Source: Candidatus Acetothermia bacterium
GTDB taxonomy: Bacteria > Bipolaricaulota > Bipolaricaulia > Bipolaricaulales > Bipolaricaulaceae
DNA length: 10,153 nt
NCBI GenBank assembly: GCA_023255835.1
Contig: JAGDVW010000087.1
Location: 1-10,153 of the forward strand
Direction: 5' to 3'
The position numbers were made by a program, and so were the translations under genes. Of this stretch, positions 5,866 to 10,153 are shown in pieces. Numbering within the stretch: position 1 is the first letter of the stretch; each line of letters begins with the position of its first letter. Under the pieces are notes generated by a model. That model saw only the letters and a program-made list of their open reading frames with translations. It ran no database searches and had not been told where the DNA came from.

Positions 5866-7451
5866 GCTCGCAAGAAGGAGACGAAAAGGGGATGGGGCCG
5901 CAAGGGCCGGGAGCGGAATTCCGGGTGGAACTGGACGGCCACATACCAAGGATGATCCCGAAGCTCCAAAGCCTCCACCAACCGGCCGTCGGGGGAAAGG
6001 GCCGAGGGCAGGAATCCCGCCCGAGAAAAAAGATCCAGATAGCGGGGATTAAATTCGTAGCGGTGACGATGGCGCTCGTTTATCTTTTCCTGGTCATAAG
6101 CCTTTTGGATCTTGCTCCCTGGGACCAATTCCGCAGGGTATTCCCCAAGCCGCATCGTCCCGCCCTTTTCCTTCACCTTGGTCTGTTCGGGCAGAAGGTC
6201 GATCACCGGATCCGGGGTATGGGGATCGAACTCCGTGGAATGCGCGTTTTTCTTGCCCAAGACGTTTCGGGCGAAGGCAATGGCCGCCACCTGCATCCCC
6301 AAACATATCCCCAGGTATGGTGTTCCTTGGCGGCGGGCCCAATCCGCGGCCAGGATCTTCCCTTCGATCCCCCGCTCGCCGAATCCACCGGGCACGATGA
6401 TCCCCTGCACCCCAGCGAGGACCCCCTCCCCCTCTTTTTCCACCTGCTCCGCGGAAATCCAACGGATTTCCACGCTCACCCCCAGCGCTGCGCCCGCATG
6501 GCGCAGGGCCTCCACCAGGGAAAGATAGGCATCATGCAGTTCCACATATTTTCCGACGATGCCGATCCGCAAAAACCGCTCAGGGTTCTTTAGGCGACGA
6601 ACGAAATCTTTCCATGCGCGGAGGTCGGTCTCCCTTGGTTCCAAATCCAGCCGGCGCAGGAGTTTTACGTCCATCCCCTCCTCGGCCAAAAGGAGGGGGA
6701 CCTCATAGATGGAGGGAAGATCCCGGTCCTCGATCACATGATCCACGGGCACATCGCAGAAAAGGGCGATTTTCCGGCGAAGCTGGTCCGGGAGGGGGGT
6801 GGGACAGCGGGCCACGACGAAGTCCGGCTGAATTCCGGCTGTCCGCAGCTCCTTCACCGAGTGCTGGGCGGGCTTGGTCTTGAGTTCGCCGGTGGTGGAG
6901 AGGATCGGGAGGTAGGCGAGATGGACCACGGCCACGTCCTCTTCGGGGAGCTCGTCGCGCAATTGCCGAACGGCCTCAAGGTAGGGAAGGCCTTCGATAT
7001 CGCCCACGGTGCCCCCGACCTCCACCACCACCACCTCGCTACCGGTGGCCTCCAAGGCCCCGCGAATGCGGGCTTTGATCTCCTCAGTCACGTGGGGCAC
7101 GACCTGGACAGTTCTTCCCAGGTAGTCGCCCCGGCGCTCGCGCTGGATCACAGCCCAGTAGATCTGGCCAGTGGTGACGTAGTTGGCGCGCCCTAGATCC
7201 TGGTGAAGGAACCTCTCGTAGTGCCCAATGTCAAGATCCGTTTCCAACCCGTCTTTGGTGACGAACACCTCGCCGTGCTCATAGGGGTTGATGGTCCCGG
7301 CATCCACGTTGAGGTAGGGGTCGATTTTCTGAAGGGTGGCAGCTACTCCTCGGGCCCGCAGGAGATGTCCCAGGGAGGCAGTGACCACGCCCTTCCCCAG
7401 GCCCGAAACCACTCCACCGGTGACGAAAACGTACTTGGCCAACAGCTTCAT
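5850..7451 (-). CDS. pyrG: CTP synthase
   Basis: PyrG makes CTP from UTP, ATP and glutamine, the last step of pyrimidine nucleotide synthesis. The 533-residue product is full length. The synthetase domain has YVFVTGGVVSGLGKG (7-21) including the P-loop, KIDPYLNVDAGT (42-53), PYEHGEVFV (56-64), TDLDIGHYERF (71-81) and EVGGTVGDIE (144-153). The amidotransferase domain has VPGGFGERG (353-361), nucleophile Cys383 in GICLGMQ, STEFDPHTP (405-413) and catalytic His509/Glu511 in FHPEF. VVSGLGKG replaces the more common VVSSLGKG. The assigned start is ATG 7451; an in-frame TTG at 7442 would give a typical MAKYVFVTGG start and sits seven bases after a TACAAT hexamer. The same frame stays open upstream to 8663, but that part is antisense to secG and oppD and not coding. 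It heads the - strand unit with the Lpt genes. Confidence 0.97.
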   Translation of the reverse strand: MKLLAKYVFVTGGVVSGLGKGVVTASLGHLLRARGVAATLQKIDPYLNVDAGTINPYEHGEVFVTKDGLETDLDIGHYERFLHQDLGRANYVTTGQIYWAVIQRERRGDYLGRTVQVVPHVTEEIKARIRGALEATGSEVVVVEVGGTVGDIEGLPYLEAVRQLRDELPEEDVAVVHLAYLPILSTTGELKTKPAQHSVKELRTAGIQPDFVVARCPTPLPDQLRRKIALFCDVPVDHVIEDRDLPSIYEVPLLLAEEGMDVKLLRRLDLEPRETDLRAWKDFVRRLKNPERFLRIGIVGKYVELHDAYLSLVEALRHAGAALGVSVEIRWISAEQVEKEGEGVLAGVQGIIVPGGFGERGIEGKILAADWARRQGTPYLGICLGMQVAAIAFARNVLGKKNAHSTEFDPHTPDPVIDLLPEQTKVKEKGGTMRLGEYPAELVPGSKIQKAYDQEKINERHRHRYEFNPRYLDLFSRAGFLPSALSPDGRLVEALELRDHPWYVAVQFHPEFRSRPLRPHPLFVSFLRACLSS

Positions 7452-7526
7452 TGTACGAGCCCACGGTTCTTGCACCAAACCGCTTGTCCCCCGTATACTC
7501 GCGGGCCTGGGAAAAGGAGCGAAAAG
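7452..7526. promoter_or_regulatory. Divergent pyrG/secG promoter region
   Basis: This 75 bp region is the largest non-coding stretch in the window. On the + strand TTGCAC (7470-7475) and TATACT (7494-7499), separated by 18 bp, form a sigma-70-type promoter for secG. They are followed by a short leader with AAGGAG (7514-7519) seven bases before ATG 7527. On the - strand TTGGTG and TACAAT (7455-7450) are 17 bp apart, and the TACAAT overlaps the annotated pyrG ATG. The - strand element is therefore either fortuitous or implies a start at TTG 7442. All are assigned by eye. Confidence 0.5.
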
Positions 7527-7757
7527 ATGGCCATCTTGCGCAACGTTCTTTTGGCCTTGTTTTTCCTGGACAGTTTTGCTTTGATGGCGTTGGTTCTTTC
7601 GCACATGTCCGAGCACGCCACCCTGGGCGGAGCTTTCGGGGCGGGCATGTCCGCCACGGTCTTCGGCCGGGATGTGCGCAAGGATCCGAAAAAGATCGCC
7701 ATCGGCTTTCTTGGCGGGGCTTTCTTCGTGTTGGGTGTGCTCCTCATCGTGCTGTAA
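7527..7757 (+). CDS. secG: SecG-like preprotein translocase subunit
   Basis: SecG is the small auxiliary subunit of the SecYEG channel in the inner membrane. The 76-residue product has the SecG layout: membrane helix 1 (about 5-25), a Gly-rich loop LGGAFGAGMSATVFG (33-47), and membrane helix 2 (about 57-76). The loop matches the family's GGAFGG-x-S-x-x-x-FG pattern, although the common Q-x-GKGGG stretch before it is replaced by HMSEHAT. Start ATG 7527 is well supported by AAGGAG seven bases upstream and by length; the reading frame is open further upstream but lies across the promoter and pyrG. oppD begins 9 bp after the stop, so secG is probably first in the secG-oppD-oppF-rdgB transcript. 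Confidence 0.85.
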   Translation: MAILRNVLLALFFLDSFALMALVLSHMSEHATLGGAFGAGMSATVFGRDVRKDPKKIAIGFLGGAFFVLGVLLIVL

Positions 7758-7764
7758 GGAGGGG
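7756..7764 (+). promoter_or_regulatory. Strong ribosome binding site of oppD
   Basis: AAGGAGGGG overlaps the TAA stop of secG and lies at the proper distance before GTG 7767, supporting that GTG as the oppD start. Ribosomes finishing secG would be well placed to reinitiate here. Confidence 0.75.
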
Positions 7765-7766
7765 AC

Positions 7767-8747
7767 GTGCCGCTTCTTGAGGTGCGGGACCTGCGGACCT
7801 ATTTTTACACCGAGGATGGAGTGGTCAAAGCGGTGGATGGGGTGACCTTCCGCATCGAGCCCCAACAGACCTTGGGCGTGGTGGGGGAGTCCGGGTGCGG
7901 GAAGTCCGTGACCGCCCTTTCCATCATGGGGCTTGTCCCCATGCCGCCTGGAAAAATCACGGGCGGCCACATCTACCTCCACCGGGACGGCCGGACCGTG
8001 GACCTCACCACCCTCAATCCCAAGGGCAAGGAATACCGCTCCATCCGGGGAAAAGAGATCGCCATGATCTTCCAGGAGCCCATGACCTCCTTGAACCCCG
8101 TGTTCACCGTGGGTTACCAGATCATGGAGGCGATCATGCTCCACCAGAAGGTCTCCAAAAAGGAGGCCCGCAAAAAAGCCATCGAGATGCTGCGCCAGGT
8201 GGGGATCCCTGAGCCCGAGCAGCGGGTGGATGAATATCCCCACCAGCTCTCCGGCGGAATGCGCCAGCGGGCCATGATCGCCATGGCCCTCTCCTGCAAC
8301 CCCTCCCTCCTCATCGCCGACGAGCCCACCACCGCCTTGGATGTGACCATCCAGGCGCAGGTTTTGGACCTCATGCGCGATCTGCAGCGGCGGTTCAAAA
8401 TGGCCATCATGTTCATCACCCACAACCTGGGGGTGGTGGCGGAGATGTGCCAAGAGGTGGTGGTGATGTATTTGGGGAAGGTGGTGGAGCATGCCCTTGT
8501 CCGTCCCCTTTTCCACGAGCCCAAGCACCCCTATACCCAAGGCCTCCTCAACTCCATCCCCTCCTTGGCCACGAAGAAGAGGCGCCTCGAGCCGATTAAG
8601 GGGGTGGTGCCGGACCCATTGGATGCTCCGCCGGGGTGCCCCTTCAATCCGCGTTGCCCCCACGTGATGGAGGTTTGTACGCGGGAGATGCCGCCCCTAA
8701 AAGAGGTGGCAGCCGATCATTATGCCGCTTGTTGGCTCTACGCCTGA
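7767..8747 (+). CDS. oppD: Oligopeptide/dipeptide ABC transporter ATPase, OppD/DppD type
   Basis: This is one of the paired cytoplasmic ATPases that drive uptake of peptides or related solutes through an OppB/OppC-type permease. The 326-residue product shows Walker A GESGCGKS (40-47), Q-loop [11 protein letters not shown] (101-111), signature LSGGMRQR (161-168), Walker [13 protein letters not shown] (181-192) and switch His219 in ITHN. The C-terminal oligopeptide-binding ATPase domain has KHPYTQGLL (253-261) and Cys291, Cys297, Cys304 and Cys322 spaced as in family members reported to hold a 4Fe-4S cluster. Start GTG 7767 follows a near-perfect Shine-Dalgarno. oppF begins 10 bp after its stop. 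No permease or binding-protein gene lies in the window, so the substrate (peptide, nickel or sugar oligomer) cannot be assigned. Confidence 0.93.
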   Translation: MPLLEVRDLRTYFYTEDGVVKAVDGVTFRIEPQQTLGVVGESGCGKSVTALSIMGLVPMPPGKITGGHIYLHRDGRTVDLTTLNPKGKEYRSIRGKEIAMIFQEPMTSLNPVFTVGYQIMEAIMLHQKVSKKEARKKAIEMLRQVGIPEPEQRVDEYPHQLSGGMRQRAMIAMALSCNPSLLIADEPTTALDVTIQAQVLDLMRDLQRRFKMAIMFITHNLGVVAEMCQEVVVMYLGKVVEHALVRPLFHEPKHPYTQGLLNSIPSLATKKRRLEPIKGVVPDPLDAPPGCPFNPRCPHVMEVCTREMPPLKEVAADHYAACWLYA

Positions 8748-8757
8748 GGGGTGAGGG

Positions 8758-9786
8758 ATGACAACCAAAAGCGAAACGGTTCTCCTCCGGGTCAATCGGC
8801 TGAAGAAGTATTTCCCCGTGCGCCGCGGGGTGTTCCGCCGGGTGGTGGGCTGGGTCAAGGCCGTGGACGAGGTGGACCTCTTCATCCGGGAAGGGGAGAC
8901 CCTGGGGCTTGTGGGCGAGTCCGGCTGTGGGAAGACCACCTGCGCCCGCACCATCCTCCGCCTCATCGAGCCCACCTCGGGGGAGGTCTGGTTCCGCTCG
9001 AAGCACTTCGGCCGCGAGGTGGACGTGGTCCACGCCGACAAGAAAACGATGAAGCTCCTCCGCCGGGAAATGCAGATCATCTTCCAGGACCCCTATTCCT
9101 CCCTGAACCCGCGCATGACCGTGGGCGACATCATCGGCGAGCCCCTTGTGGTCCACAGGCTTGCCAAGGGGAAGGCCCTCCGCGAGCGGGTGGCGGAGCT
9201 CCTCGAGGCCGTGGGGCTCAAGCCCGAGCACATGCGCCGCTATCCCCATGAGTTCTCCGGCGGCCAGCGGCAAAGGATCGGGATCGCCCGGGCTTTGGCC
9301 CTGAACCCTCAACTCATCGTGTGCGACGAGCCCGTCTCCGCCCTGGACGTCTCCATCCAGGCCCAGATCCTGAACCTCCTCGAGGACCTCCAGGATCAAT
9401 TTGGCCTCACCTATCTTTTCGTGGCCCACGATCTTTCCGTGGTGAAGCACATCTCCGACCGGGTGGCCGTGATGTATTTGGGGAAGATCGTGGAACTGGC
9501 GGAGACCGAGGAGCTTTTCCTTCGGCCAAAACACCCCTACACCGAGGCCCTCCTCTCCGCCGTGCCCGTTCCGGATCCCGATTACCAGGCGGAGCGCATC
9601 ATCCTCCAGGGCGATGTGCCAAGCCCGGTGAACCCGCCCAAGGGCTGCCGCTTCCATCCGCGCTGTTCCTACGCCAAAGACATCTGTTCCAAACAGACCC
9701 CAGAGCTTTCGGATCTGGGCAACCAGCATTACGTGGCCTGTCACTTCGCCCGGGAGCTCACCCTCCGGGGCGTGAAGGTCGCGTGA
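8758..9786 (+). CDS. oppF: Oligopeptide/dipeptide ABC transporter ATPase, OppF/DppF type
   Basis: This is the second ATPase of the peptide importer, expected to dimerise with OppD at the membrane. In the 342-residue product Walker A is GESGCGKT (53-60), the Q-loop is [14 protein letters not shown] (107-120), the signature is FSGGQRQR (166-173), Walker B is [12 protein letters not shown] (186-197), and the switch His224 lies in VAHD. The [14 protein letters not shown] segment and Phe in the signature are typical of OppF/DppF as opposed to OppD. The C-terminal domain contains KHPYTEALL and Cys297, Cys303, Cys310 and Cys328, again the possible Fe-S pattern. Start ATG 8758 has GTGAGGG just upstream. 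Its TGA stop overlaps the rdgB GTG by four bases. The full-length frame shows no sign of decay. Confidence 0.94.
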   Translation: MTTKSETVLLRVNRLKKYFPVRRGVFRRVVGWVKAVDEVDLFIREGETLGLVGESGCGKTTCARTILRLIEPTSGEVWFRSKHFGREVDVVHADKKTMKLLRREMQIIFQDPYSSLNPRMTVGDIIGEPLVVHRLAKGKALRERVAELLEAVGLKPEHMRRYPHEFSGGQRQRIGIARALALNPQLIVCDEPVSALDVSIQAQILNLLEDLQDQFGLTYLFVAHDLSVVKHISDRVAVMYLGKIVELAETEELFLRPKHPYTEALLSAVPVPDPDYQAERIILQGDVPSPVNPPKGCRFHPRCSYAKDICSKQTPELSDLGNQHYVACHFARELTLRGVKVA

Positions 9787-10153
9787 AGGTCCTCATCGGC
9801 ACGGGAAATCCCGCCAAACTCGCGGAGATCTTGGAGATCCTGGGCGAAATGCCCGGGATCACTTGGGTCTCCGCCTCAGAATTAAATCTTCCTGAGCCGA
9901 GGGAGGAGGGAAAAACGCTGGAAGAGAACGCGATCATCAAAGCTGTAACTTATGCCAAGCTTTCCGGCCTTCCCGCGATCGCCGAGGATACCGGGCTCGA
10001 GGTGGAAGCCCTGGGCGGAGCTCCGGGGGTCCTTTCCTCGCGCTTTTCCGGGAAAGAAAAGGATTATGCTGCCAACAACCGAAAGCTTTTGGAACTCCTT
10101 TCTGGTGTGGAAGACAGGCGGGCCCAATTCCGCACGGTGGCCGTTTTAGCTCT
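9783..10153 (+). CDS. rdgB: XTP/dITP pyrophosphatase (RdgB/HAM1 family), partial at window end
   Basis: The enzyme hydrolyses non-canonical purine triphosphates (XTP, ITP, dITP) to monophosphates and keeps them out of nucleic acids. The first 123 residues are present, about 60 percent of a typical 195-205 residue protein; the rest lies beyond the window. Visible motifs are [11 protein letters not shown] (6-16, substrate-binding loop), [10 protein letters not shown] (41-50), [22 protein letters not shown] (67-88 region; Asp69 the likely catalytic base) and the NNRKLLELL helix. The start is GTG 9783, which forms a GTGA overlap with the oppF stop, so translation is coupled to the transporter genes. 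No functional link to peptide uptake is obvious. Confidence 0.93.
   Translation, partial: MKVLIGTGNPAKLAEILEILGEMPGITWVSASELNLPEPREEGKTLEENAIIKAVTYAKLSGLPAIAEDTGLEVEALGGAPGVLSSRFSGKEKDYAANNRKLLELLSGVEDRRAQFRTVAVLA

Noticed and set aside
7452..8663. Upstream extension of the CTP synthase frame to a 937-residue reading frame on the - strand
   Set aside because: The extra part is His-, Gly- and Asp-rich, antisense to secG and oppD, and CTP synthase signatures begin at 7451. High GC at third positions keeps antisense frames open.
8644..9744. A 366-residue open frame on the - strand
   Set aside because: It is exactly antisense to oppF, whose ABC motifs are all intact, and has low-complexity His/Gly composition without recognisable motifs.
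1..10153. CRISPR array, insertion sequence, tRNA, rRNA or long repeats
   Set aside because: No repeated units at regular spacing, no transposase motifs, inverted terminal repeats or tRNA-like folds were seen. Coding genes fill nearly the entire window.

Overview
This window comes from a GC-rich, very compact bacterial chromosome. Neighbouring genes overlap or nearly touch throughout, and GTG and TTG starts are common. LptB and an OstA/LptC-like exported protein point to a diderm cell that exports LPS-type lipid. Together with MraY (peptidoglycan), an archaeal-type phosphoglucose/phosphomannose isomerase and a HEPN/MNT pair, the content recalls thermophilic, deep-branching diderms such as Bipolaricaulota (Acetothermia) or the Thermus group. 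No rRNA or other marker is present, so the taxonomy is a low-confidence inference.

Layout: (1) On the + strand (1-1791) lie the tail of an unidentified gene, bifunctional phosphoglucose/phosphomannose isomerase, and a HEPN/MNT nucleotidyltransferase pair whose first gene starts on the isomerase stop codon. (2) On the - strand (1788-4075) a two-domain protein of unknown function is followed by an overlapping mraY-like gene. The mraY product carries Asn where the third catalytic Asp is expected. (3) On the + strand (4117-4590) is an O6-methylguanine-DNA methyltransferase, divergent from the unknown gene across about 41 bp. (4) On the - strand (4563-7451) the order is pyrG, an LptA/LptC-like gene, then lptB, each overlapping the next. 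(5) On the + strand (7527-10153) are secG, oppD, oppF and the start of the XTP/dITP pyrophosphatase gene (rdgB), which runs off the window end. A short divergent promoter region separates pyrG from secG.

Functionally the window is mostly housekeeping: sugar-phosphate isomerisation, cell wall precursor synthesis, CTP supply, lipid export energisation, protein secretion, peptide-import ATPases, DNA repair and nucleotide-pool cleaning. The unusual elements are the HEPN/MNT module coupled to a metabolic gene, the unknown protein with a degenerate nuclease-like C-terminus next to mraY, the substituted MraY active site, and possible leaderless promoters. I found no CRISPR array, insertion sequence, tRNA, rRNA or convincing terminator hairpin. 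No non-coding stretch exceeds about 75 bp.
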